48,698 nt of DNA from Dethiosulfovibrio russensis (GTDB taxonomy: Bacteria > Synergistota > Synergistia > Synergistales > Dethiosulfovibrionaceae): contig NZ_JAKGUG010000007.1 in the NCBI RefSeq assembly GCF_021568855.1, forward strand, positions 94,638 to 143,335. The letters are read 5' to 3'. Positions 42,435 to 48,698 of the stretch are shown piece by piece. The translations under genes were made by a program, and so were the position numbers. The first letter of the stretch is position 1. Each line of letters starts with the position of its first letter. The notes below the pieces were generated by a model that was given only the letters and a program-made list of their open reading frames with translations, ran no database searches and was not told where the DNA came from.

Positions 42435-42456
42435 GACGACTAAAAGCGACACACCT

Positions 42457-42490
42457 AAAGGAGGGGCCTTTCGGCCCCTCCTTTGTGTTT
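42457..42490 (+). terminator. Terminator of the OPT gene
   Basis: A 12-bp stem AAAGGAGGGGCC/GGCCCCTCCTTT (42457-42468 with 42473-42484), tetraloop TTTC, followed by GTGTTT. Confidence 0.8.
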
Positions 42491-42553
42491 ATAATAAAGG
42501 GAATATATAATCGAAAAAAGAGAGACAGCCCACAAGGAAGGAGATCTTATGCT

Positions 42554-43552
42554 ATGAGCCACCTGACGCTTCTATTCGAGGGAGAAGCCGTCTGCTGGGA
42601 CGAGGAGACGGTCCTTCTAGCAGGCAACGAACCGAACAACCTGGAGACTTTAGCGGACCAAGGACTCCTCAGACCGGCAGGAGGCGGAATGATACTTACC
42701 GAGGAGGGGCTGGCCGAGAGAGACAAGCTAGCCTCCGAGATGGGAATACCGCTGAAACCAATGGCCGACACCGCCCCTGCCACGGCTCTTTGGAGAAACA
42801 GGCTCAATCTGCTTTTGGAGAAGGCTTTCCTGGGACGGTGGGGGCTGAAGGAGTTTACCATAGCGGAGAAATTCCCCGTCGTACCCTATCTGGAAGGAGA
42901 GGAGCTATTCACCGAGGAGAACGGCAGATTCCGCTATCTATGGCCCGAACATCCCTCGGTGAAGGATCTTATGGACTCCTTTCCCTTCTGGGGAGTTTCC
43001 GCTAGAGAAGAGCCCATTCCGGGGGAAAGAGGACTCACAGAGTGGATCGAGAGAACCGGAGCCCCTACGGGCAGCCTGACGGTGGACCTTATGCTGAGAA
43101 GCGGCTACGACTTCGACCACTACAGGAGAACGGAGACCGCACCGGAAGACAGGTTCAGGCTTCAGAACACGGACCGACTTTTCTGCCTGAGGGTGAAGGA
43201 CCCCGACGACCTAAAGGCCGCAGTGAAAGGACTGGGCCAGATCGAGCTGTTCATGCTGGGACAGAGACGGATATACATTCCCGGGTGGGCCGACATCGAC
43301 ACGGAGGACCAGGAGAACTGGACCATGGTGCTTCTGGTGACCGACGACGACGAGCAGCTAAACAGGCTGGAGTCGGGGCTCAAACCATCGGCGATGGACC
43401 TCATAGAGCCGAGCCGCCCTATTTTCCTGCTGGGAACCAGCGTAGAGGCCCTCAGAGGCATAAAGACCCCCAAGGAGACCATCTACGACTGGTTCTGCGA
43501 CGAGGTCCGGCACATCGCCAGACCGGACGTTCATATCAACTCGGCCACCTGA
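42554..43552 (+). CDS. Unidentified protein, 332 aa
   Basis: No family recognised. Soluble, acidic protein. The N-terminus (LLAGNEPNNLETLADQGLLRP, GGGMILTEEGLAERDKLASE) looks like a winged-helix segment with a short beta wing. The rest contains aromatic-rich stretches such as RYLWPEHPSV, SGYDFDHYRR and LGQRRIYIPGWADID. AAGGAG lies upstream of the ATG at 42554; the same frame is open further upstream only as a shadow of the OPT gene. Its end overlaps the convergent LysE gene by 22 bp. Regular codon use supports a real gene. Confidence 0.65.
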   Translation: MSHLTLLFEGEAVCWDEETVLLAGNEPNNLETLADQGLLRPAGGGMILTEEGLAERDKLASEMGIPLKPMADTAPATALWRNRLNLLLEKAFLGRWGLKEFTIAEKFPVVPYLEGEELFTEENGRFRYLWPEHPSVKDLMDSFPFWGVSAREEPIPGERGLTEWIERTGAPTGSLTVDLMLRSGYDFDHYRRTETAPEDRFRLQNTDRLFCLRVKDPDDLKAAVKGLGQIELFMLGQRRIYIPGWADIDTEDQENWTMVLLVTDDDEQLNRLESGLKPSAMDLIEPSRPIFLLGTSVEALRGIKTPKETIYDWFCDEVRHIARPDVHINSAT

Positions 43553-44130
43553 AGGGCGGTCATGACCAACATGGCCGCGAAAAAGTAGTTAAGGGCCCTG
43601 CGCCTGCCGGGACTTCCGAGAAAGCTCTCTATACCGACTCCGAACAGGGCCCAAAGGACCACCGAGGAAAAACAGACCGCAGCCAGGAAGAGGGCGGACA
43701 TCAGCACAGGCAGAGGCCTGGCCAACAGAGGCCTTAGAAACACCGAGTACAGGGTCAGGCAGTATATCATCACCTTGACGTTGACGCACTGAAGGGCCAT
43801 TCCCTTGAGGAATCCCCCCTCGCCCTCGGAGGAGCCGTCCTCGTGGGGAACCTCCCGAACCAGTCCCCAGGCCAGCCAGACTATGTAGGCCGCTCCGATC
43901 CACTTCATGGTCCCCTCTAGCTTGGGAACCAACTCCATCAGAAAACCGGAAAGAGACCCTCCCAGGATCATCAACAGGAAAACCCCGGAGGCGATTCCCA
44001 AGGTGTAGCTCCAGGTTTTCCTCAGTCCGAACTTCGCCGCCATCGCGGCGGAGCTGACGTTGTTCGGACCGGGAGTGAAGGTCGTTATGAACACGTAGGG
44101 GATAAGCGCCGCCATATCTATCTCACTCAA
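43531..44130 (-). CDS. LysE/RhtB-family amino-acid exporter
   Basis: Inner-membrane protein of 199 aa with six TM helices. The signature FTPGPNNVSSAAMAAKFGLR at residues about 18-37 marks the LysE superfamily. Further on, KWIGAAYIVWLAWG and KGMALQCVNVKVMIYCL are typical. It exports amino acids or related metabolites by exchange with protons. The start is a TTG at 44130 with AAGGAGG upstream, overlapping the stop of the EamA gene by 4 bp. Confidence 0.88.
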   Translation of the reverse strand: MSEIDMAALIPYVFITTFTPGPNNVSSAAMAAKFGLRKTWSYTLGIASGVFLLMILGGSLSGFLMELVPKLEGTMKWIGAAYIVWLAWGLVREVPHEDGSSEGEGGFLKGMALQCVNVKVMIYCLTLYSVFLRPLLARPLPVLMSALFLAAVCFSSVVLWALFGVGIESFLGSPGRRRALNYFFAAMLVMTALQVAELI

Positions 44131-45029
44131 GATCTAGCCTCCTTTTTTATCGACATACCGTCCGGCAGAGACAGTATCATTATCCCGATGAAGATGAGGG
44201 CAATACCCGCAAAAGATCTGACCCCCAGGCTCTCTCCCAAGAGAAACACTCCCAGCAAAGAGGCGGTCAAGGGCTCCATGAGGGTCAGGGTACAGGCCGT
44301 CGAAATAGGTATCATGGTCAATGCCACGGAAAACATACCGTAGGGGATCGCCGTTCCGACCAATCCGAGGGCCAATGCCACCGAAGCCCCTCGAACCGTG
44401 GCGAGCCAAGCAAGCGGATGGAACAAAAACAGAGGAGAGCCCAGAACGGCCCCTCCCAACATGGTGGCGGCTATGACCGCCAGAGGATTTCTGGTCCTCT
44501 GAAGCTGCTTCATCCCCAACCCTATGAATCCGTAGGACGCCCCCGCCCCGACCGCCAGAAACACACCTATCAGGTCGACCCGGACAGCTCCGTCGCCGAG
44601 GGACAGCAGAACGCATCCCCCTATGGCCGACGCCGTCGCCACGGCCCATCTGGGGGTCAGAGGCTCTCTAAGAACCGCCCTGGCCAGAAGTCCAGCCAAT
44701 ATGGGGGAACTGCCTATGGTGACCATGGTCCCCACTGCGACCCCGGTTCTCAGGACGGCGGAGAAAAAGAACAGCTGATACACCGCCATGCTGGAGGACG
44801 CCATCAAGAGGGTTTTCCAGGGCCATCTTCCGGCAAGAGCATCGGATCCGTATCTGAAAAGCACGAAAGCCGCCAAAAACAGCCCACCAAGGGTCATCCT
44901 CAGGACGCCTACCACCAGAGGAGACGCCCCCTCGGGAGCCAGAGCCTGAAGGGTTCCGGTGGTGCCCCAGAAAACAGCGGCCAGGAGCACTATGGCAGAT
45001 CCCGACCGAACCGAACTATCTCCGTCCAT
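44127..45029 (-). CDS. EamA/DMT-family exporter
   Basis: Inner-membrane drug/metabolite transporter of 300 aa with ten TM helices in two EamA repeats. First repeat: LLAAVFWGTTGTLQALAP. Second repeat: GVFLAVGAGASYGFIGLG, with PLTASLLGVFLLGE near the end. It likely exports amino acids or other metabolites. Start at the ATG at 45029 with GGGGAGGGG upstream. It is translationally coupled to the LysE gene, so the two form an export operon. Confidence 0.88.
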   Translation of the reverse strand: MDGDSSVRSGSAIVLLAAVFWGTTGTLQALAPEGASPLVVGVLRMTLGGLFLAAFVLFRYGSDALAGRWPWKTLLMASSSMAVYQLFFFSAVLRTGVAVGTMVTIGSSPILAGLLARAVLREPLTPRWAVATASAIGGCVLLSLGDGAVRVDLIGVFLAVGAGASYGFIGLGMKQLQRTRNPLAVIAATMLGGAVLGSPLFLFHPLAWLATVRGASVALALGLVGTAIPYGMFSVALTMIPISTACTLTLMEPLTASLLGVFLLGESLGVRSFAGIALIFIGIMILSLPDGMSIKKEARS

Positions 45030-45133
45030 ATTCACCCCTCCCCAAAGACCGAAGTCTCTAACGTTCGATAATCTTCGTCATTCTACACCTTAAGCCAGGT
45101 CACAAGCCATAGGAATTACGATCACATAGATAA

Positions 45134-45170
45134 AGGTGTCCGAACGGCTGAAAAAGCCTTGCGGACACCT
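45134..45170. repeat. Hairpin in the leader region of the pentapeptide gene
   Basis: AGGTGTCCG (45134-45142) pairs with CGGACACCT (45162-45170), enclosing an inner GGCT/AGCC stem (45146-45158). It lacks a T-tract on either strand and lies 49 bp upstream of the pentapeptide gene. Possible leader structure or protein-binding dyad. Confidence 0.4.
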
Positions 45171-45218
45171 ATAAATTACAGTAAACTTAATCTCGAAATT
45201 CAGACGGGAGGTCTTAAT

Positions 45219-45821
45219 ATGCTGGCACAAGCCGTAGAACAAGCTAGAGAGAGGGACGACTACGTAGGAGAGGCAACCTTCGAGGGAGAAACCCTGGAGG
45301 ATCTGGATCTCTCTGGGCTGCGTATGGAGTCGGTCCGTCTGATCAACTGCACCTTCTCCGGCTGCGACATGGAGAACATAGGTCTCTACGACGTGGAGCT
45401 CAAAAACTGCGACCTATCCAACTGCAAACTGGCCAGAAGCTACTGGAAAAACGCCAGACTGACAGACTGCAAGGCCCTGGGCAGCTCCTTCGACAGAAGT
45501 TCTTTCAAGGAACTATCCCTGACCGGAGGTATCTTCAGCTACTCCAACTACGTGGAGACTTTCTGGGAAAACTGCACCGTGAAGGAATGCGACTTCAAAG
45601 ACGCCTTCTTTTCAGAGGTCAGATTCAAAAAGGTCGCCCTGTCCAGGGTGAATTTCTCCGGGGTCAGTTTCTTCAAGACACCCCTTAAAAACCTGGACCT
45701 CTCGGACTGCAACATAGACGGCATAGCGTTCTCCGACACCTTCTCGGAGCTCCGAGGAGCCAAGGTCAGCGCCCTACAGGCGGTGGATCTGGCAGTAAGA
45801 CTGGGGATAAAGATCGTCTAG
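45219..45821 (+). CDS. Pentapeptide-repeat protein
   Basis: Cytosolic protein of 200 aa. From about residue 20 to 180 it is built of A/C/S-x-L/F-x-x repeats (for example [46 protein letters not shown]), which fold into a right-handed quadrilateral helix. Cysteines are frequent at the central position. Such proteins can mimic DNA (as in Qnr/MfpA) or act as scaffolds; nothing here shows gyrase binding. ATG at 45219 with GGGAGGT upstream. The end overlaps panD by 4 bp on the opposite strand. Confidence 0.82.
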   Translation: MLAQAVEQARERDDYVGEATFEGETLEDLDLSGLRMESVRLINCTFSGCDMENIGLYDVELKNCDLSNCKLARSYWKNARLTDCKALGSSFDRSSFKELSLTGGIFSYSNYVETFWENCTVKECDFKDAFFSEVRFKKVALSRVNFSGVSFFKTPLKNLDLSDCNIDGIAFSDTFSELRGAKVSALQAVDLAVRLGIKIV

Positions 45822-46213
45822 ACTTCGTTCCCGTCCCCTCTGTCCATATCGAAGACCCTCTCGACGGATCCATCCGGGCCGATCTTTACGACCTTGGCCC
45901 TGTGGGAAGCCGCCTCCTCTGCGTCCATGAGACACCATGCCATCACTATGACCCGGTCTCCCACCGTGCCCAGCCGCGCGGCCGCCCCGTTCAGGCAGAT
46001 CTCGCCGCTTCCCCTGGGGGCCTCTATGACGTAGGTCTCGAAACGGTTGCCCGAGGCCATGTCCGCCACCAGGACCTTCTCTCCGATCAGGAAACCCGCC
46101 TGGTCTATGAGGTCTTTGTCTATGGAGATGCTTCCCTGGTACTCCAGGTTGGCCTCGGTAACTATCGCTCCGTGGAGCTTGCACTTCAACATCTGTAAAA
46201 ACACTTGCATCAC
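45818..46213 (-). CDS. panD: Aspartate 1-decarboxylase PanD
   Basis: Makes beta-alanine for pantothenate from aspartate. Protein of 131 aa. The self-cleavage site is Gly-Ser in EYQGSISID (Ser28 here, which becomes the pyruvoyl cofactor), preceded by [35 protein letters not shown] is the conserved core. The start overlaps the end of panC by 4 bp: a GTG at 46213 or the adjacent ATG at 46210. It is co-transcribed after panC. panB is not present in the window. Confidence 0.93.
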   Translation of the reverse strand: MMQVFLQMLKCKLHGAIVTEANLEYQGSISIDKDLIDQAGFLIGEKVLVADMASGNRFETYVIEAPRGSGEICLNGAAARLGTVGDRVIVMAWCLMDAEEAASHRAKVVKIGPDGSVERVFDMDRGDGNEV

Positions 46214-47058
46214 TCTCCCAACACGATGTTATCTATCAACCTGGTTCGACCGACCCTAACGGCGAGAGCGATCACGACGGGATCGCAGATCGATTCCACC
46301 TCGGACAGCTCGTAGGCGTCCCTCACCTCGACGTATTCAGGCTCGAGGGCCTCTTCCTCGGACAGAACCGAACAAACCAGATCCCTCAGAACCGATGCGG
46401 AGCGTTCTCCCTTCTCGAAAGCCTCCTTCGCCTTCGCCAGAGACCGAGACAGGGCCAGGGCGGATCTCCGTTCCTCTTCCGACAGATAGGCGTTTCTGCT
46501 GCTGAGGGCCAGACCGTCATCCTCTCTTATCAGAGGGCAGGGTCTTATGTCCACCGGAACGTTCAGATCACGGACCATCCTGCGAAGCACCTGAAGCTGT
46601 TGATAATCCTTCATGCCGAAATAAGCCCTGTCGGGACGGACTATGTTGAAAAGCTTCAGCACCACGGTGCAGACTCCTCTGAAATGGCCCGGTCGGGACC
46701 CTCCGCACAGAGGGAGGCTCAAGGCAGTCTCGTCCACATAGACCGAGTGTCCCGGAAGGTACATATCCTCAACTCCGGGGGCAAAAAGCACGTCGACCCC
46801 CGCTGCAGCCAATAGGGACAGGTCCTTCTCCTCGTCTCTGGGATAGCGCTCCAGGTCCTCGCCGGGACAGAACTGAATCGGATTTACGAAAAGGGACACG
46901 ACCGTGACGTCGTTCTCTATCATGCTCTTCTTCACCAGCGACATATGGCCGTCGTGCAGATACCCCATTGTGGGGACCAGGCCGACGGACTGCCCCGCCC
47001 TGCGGCGTTCCAGGACGAAAGCCGACATTTCCTTCGGTTTGCGTATAATTGAAACCAA
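46210..47058 (-). CDS. panC: Pantothenate synthetase PanC
   Basis: Joins pantoate and beta-alanine using ATP. Protein of 282 aa of the nucleotidyltransferase superfamily. [16 protein letters not shown] holds the HxGH-type ATP site; other marks are [57 protein letters not shown], and [10 protein letters not shown] with the KMSKS-like loop. Start at the TTG at 47058 after AAGGAGTGGG; the frame is open to 47205 but that part has no Shine-Dalgarno and enters IS debris. Coupled to panD. Confidence 0.94.
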   Translation of the reverse strand: MVSIIRKPKEMSAFVLERRRAGQSVGLVPTMGYLHDGHMSLVKKSMIENDVTVVSLFVNPIQFCPGEDLERYPRDEEKDLSLLAAAGVDVLFAPGVEDMYLPGHSVYVDETALSLPLCGGSRPGHFRGVCTVVLKLFNIVRPDRAYFGMKDYQQLQVLRRMVRDLNVPVDIRPCPLIREDDGLALSSRNAYLSEEERRSALALSRSLAKAKEAFEKGERSASVLRDLVCSVLSEEEALEPEYVEVRDAYELSEVESICDPVVIALAVRVGRTRLIDNIVLGE

Positions 47059-47136
47059 CGTACCCACTCCTTCGAGGTTCTTCTCTCCGAAATTACGGTG
47101 ATAATATAGTTCCAAAAGCCGGACTACGCAACCGTA

Positions 47137-47457
47137 GAGTCGCCCGCAAGAGGCAGGCCCAAAAAAGGCAAGGCCAGGAACCTCCTGGAGAGATTTAGGG
47201 ACCATAAGGAGGAGATCCTGCTCTATGCCAGGGACTTTGCGATCCCCTTCGACAATAACGAGGCTGAGCGAAACATCCGCAACTTCAAAGCGAAGCTTAA
47301 AATATCGGGCTGCTTCCGAACCTCGGAAGGGGCTAATGACTACGCCAAAATAATGTCGTTTCTCATCACGGCGAAGAAAAGCTCGATCAACATCTTCGAG
47401 GCCATGTCTATGGCTCTCGATGGTCAGATTCTCTTCTTAGCTGGGGCAACTGAATAG
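47137..47457 (+). pseudogene. IS66-family transposase, C-terminal fragment
   Basis: Open frame after a TAG ending at 47136: RGRPKKGKARNLLERF, FAIPFDNNEAERNIRNFKAK, LKISGCFRTSEGANDYAKI, and MSFLITAKKSSINIFEAM, ending with TAG at 47457. This is the C-terminal end of the IS66 TnpC transposase, with the last catalytic Glu in DNNEAERN. The N-terminal ~400 residues and both IS ends are missing on the left side, where panC now begins. It is a dead fragment. Confidence 0.85.
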
Positions 47458-47486
47458 TTACATCTGAAACAGATGGCCGCAACGCT

Positions 47487-47927
47487 CCAATATTTGCAGG
47501 AAAACGGGCGACGGAAGTCGCAGACCGTTTTCACGTTCTTTCCGAACAGATCAAGTCCGTCGAGGCTGTTATGCGCACCAATGCAGAGCTAAAGGGCGCG
47601 GTGGTGGATTACGCTAAAAACCAGCCCGTGTTCAACGGTTACAAGGCCGCGAAATACAGCAGAAAATATCTTCGGGATCATGAGGCCAATATCGCGCTTT
47701 ACCGGGCGGCGCAGGAAACATTTCGGCGCATCCTGTCCGGGGCGAAACTCCCGAAGGTGGACGCGCTCAAAGCTGAATCTCAAAAGCTGACTACGGAAAA
47801 ACGGGCCGCATATAAAGAGTATCGCGCGGTGAGGAAGGATATGCAGGAGGTTGTCACGGCGAAGGAAAATATCGATCGCTTGTTCAGCCTGACGGACGCG
47901 CAGAAAAATAAGGAACGGCAGCGATAG
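47487..47927 (+). pseudogene. Relaxase/mobilisation protein, C-terminal fragment
   Basis: Open frame continuing before the first ATG at 47571: FAGKRATEVADRFHVL, SEQIKSVEAVMRTNAELKGA, KAAKYSRKYLRDHEANIALY, and TEKRAAYKEYRAVRKDMQEV, ending at 47927. The Lys/Arg/Glu-rich coiled-coil pattern is that of the C-terminus of MobA-like relaxases on Firmicutes conjugative and mobilisable elements. The N-terminal HUH nuclease domain is absent. The frame carries no start of its own, so it is a remnant left by element decay. Confidence 0.6.
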
Positions 47928-47958
47928 CGACGGTGACGCAACGACAGGCGCGGAGCGC

Positions 47959-47987
47959 CGACTTCGGGCCAAGTTGGCCCGAAGTCG
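47959..47987. repeat. Strong hairpin after the relaxase fragment
   Basis: Perfect 13-bp stem CGACTTCGGGCCA/TGGCCCGAAGTCG with a 3-nt loop; a second smaller hairpin (TTGGGGC/GCCCCAA) follows near 47993-48011. No T-tract. Such GC-rich hairpins commonly follow relaxase genes in Firmicutes elements, possibly as a transfer or termination signal. Confidence 0.5.
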
Positions 47988-48136
47988 CAGGATTTGGGGC
48001 GGCTTGCCCCAACAAGCAGTTTTATGGTTTGACCGCAAGGGAAAATCCATAAAACACGCAAGTGTCTATACACTTGCCCTGCTTGCTACTTTGCACTAGA
48101 CTAACAAACTCAATATAGGAATACTTGTCCTAATCA

Positions 48137-48165
48137 TTGCATTTATGGTACAAGAGTGCTAAAAT
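48137..48165 (+). promoter_or_regulatory. Promoter of the UvrA-like gene
   Basis: TTGCAT (48137-48142), 17 nt, and TAAAAT (48160-48165) lie 54 bp upstream of the ATG. The sequence is AT-rich, Firmicutes-like. Confidence 0.6.
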
Positions 48166-48218
48166 ATAGTTGAGCCACTCATATATTAACTACGTCACGC
48201 ATATGGAAAGGAAGATTT

Positions 48219-48641
48219 ATGTCTAACAATTGCATTCGTGTATTGGGAGCAAGAGAACGAAACCTAAAAAATATAAATGTTAAAATACCAAAAAAGCAAA
48301 TTACGGTTTTTACCGGTGTATCCGGTTCGGGTAAATCTTCATTAGTGTTTGATACAATAGCAGCAGAATCACAGAGACAATTAAATGAAACCTATACCAG
48401 TTTTATTCGTCACCGTATGCCACACTACGGGAAGCCCGATGTGGACACAACTGAAAATTTATCGGTAGCATTTATTATTAATCAAAAAAGATTAGGTGGG
48501 AATGCCCGGTCGACAGTAGGAACGATTACAGATACTTATTCGTTATTACGCCTGCTGTTTTCACGAATTGGCAAACCCTTCGTAGGTTACTCCGATGTTT
48601 ATAGTGGACCCGGAAAAATGGACCACCGAGTAAGTTGCTAG
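48219..48641 (+). pseudogene. UvrA-like ABC ATPase, truncated after ~130 residues
   Basis: The N-terminus CIRVLGARERNLKNINVKIP and Walker A FTGVSGSGKSSLVFDTIAAE are those of UvrA and its resistance-type paralogues (DrrC/LmrC-like). RQLNETYTSF, SVAFIINQKR and IGKPFVGYSDVYS follow as expected. UvrA homologues then continue for 600-800 more residues, but here the frame passes at 48605 into unrelated sequence with insertion-sequence features and ends at 48641. AAAGGAAG precedes the ATG. Low GC and codon use differ sharply from the chromosomal genes, indicating transfer from a Firmicute. Confidence 0.75.
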
Positions 48642-48698
48642 GTTAAGGTGAAGAACAGGCTGCTGTATCATAGGTCTCAGAAAGAGAGGGGACATAAT
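48605..48698 (+). mobile_element. Left end of an insertion sequence (IS3-like), cut by the window edge
   Basis: Similarity to UvrA stops exactly where TGGACCCGGAAAAATGGACC begins, a TG-initiated sequence with an internal TGGACC repeat like an IS3-family terminal repeat. Then comes a short untranslated stretch and GAGAGGGG 8 nt before the window end, a likely Shine-Dalgarno for a transposase gene lying outside. Family is a guess from the repeat shape. Confidence 0.5.

Noticed and set aside
40563-42452. A 629-codon open frame on the minus strand opposite the OPT transporter gene
   Set aside because: It is the complement of a strongly supported membrane transporter; its translation is rich in Gly, Asp, His and Gln without any domain, typical of an antisense shadow in GC-rich DNA.

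Overview
The window looks like chromosomal DNA of a diderm, peptide-fermenting anaerobe. The gene set (C69 dipeptidase, M20 peptidase, OPT oligopeptide transporter, amino-acid exporters, a minimal SufBC Fe-S system, an AsmA/TamB-type envelope protein, several chemoreceptors) and the GC-rich coding style suggest Synergistota, perhaps a Dethiosulfovibrio-like genus. That assignment is inference from protein impressions, not a database search. The last ~0.6 kb is visibly more AT-rich and carries Firmicutes-type mobile-element debris.

Layout. 39-8250 (mostly minus strand): a chemoreceptor, a YbaY-like protein, then a metal/Fe-S block of glutaredoxin, a NapH-like Fe-S membrane protein, the copper ATPase copA, a DUF5665-like protein, copZ, sufB and sufC. 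A 17-bp-spaced promoter with a CsoR-type palindrome in its spacer sits at the 3' end of copA. 8337-12079: a DnaJ/CbpA chaperone, an orphan RelB/DinJ antitoxin beside an eroded YoeB toxin, and a second chemoreceptor. 12187-17244: a complete nikABCDE nickel-import operon with its own promoter and terminator. 17266-22458: a DtxR/MntR-type regulator translationally coupled to a BMP-family (nucleoside-type) ABC importer. 22484-30486: PpiC/PrsA-type foldase, a 1189-aa TamB/AsmA-like protein, a cluster of DnaA-box-like sequences, a secreted thermonuclease, an M20 peptidase, a 37-aa membrane protein and a half-size AbrB-family protein. 30503-35286: a third chemoreceptor preceded by a possible structured RNA, then a radical SAM / AIR-synthase-like / DUF2000 operon.

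35705-36140 is the most striking place. On the minus strand, in the canonical type I-E order, lie the N-terminus of Cas3, a C-terminal piece of Cas1, the C-terminal piece of Cas2, and one 29-nt CRISPR repeat. The Cascade genes, most of cas3 and cas1, and the array are gone. The locus is a collapsed CRISPR-Cas system squeezed into about 430 bp.

36280-47058: a secreted protein of unknown function, a B3/B4-domain protein, agmatinase, secreted C69 dipeptidase, OPT transporter, an unidentified 332-aa protein, LysE and EamA exporters, a pentapeptide-repeat protein, and panC-panD. 47137 to the end is a graveyard of mobile DNA: an IS66 transposase C-terminus, the C-terminus of a relaxase, and a UvrA-like ATPase gene cut off by what looks like the end of another insertion sequence.

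How it fits together: extracellular and cytoplasmic peptidases plus OPT supply amino acids, and LysE/EamA-type exporters may relieve amino-acid excess. SufBC, CopZ/CopA, glutaredoxin and the Fe-S membrane protein form a copper/Fe-S homeostasis neighbourhood. Nik supplies nickel. Three defence or mobile modules (CRISPR-Cas I-E, a toxin-antitoxin pair, an integrated element) are each in an advanced state of decay. No tRNA or rRNA genes were seen, and no gene-free stretch exceeds about 300 bp.
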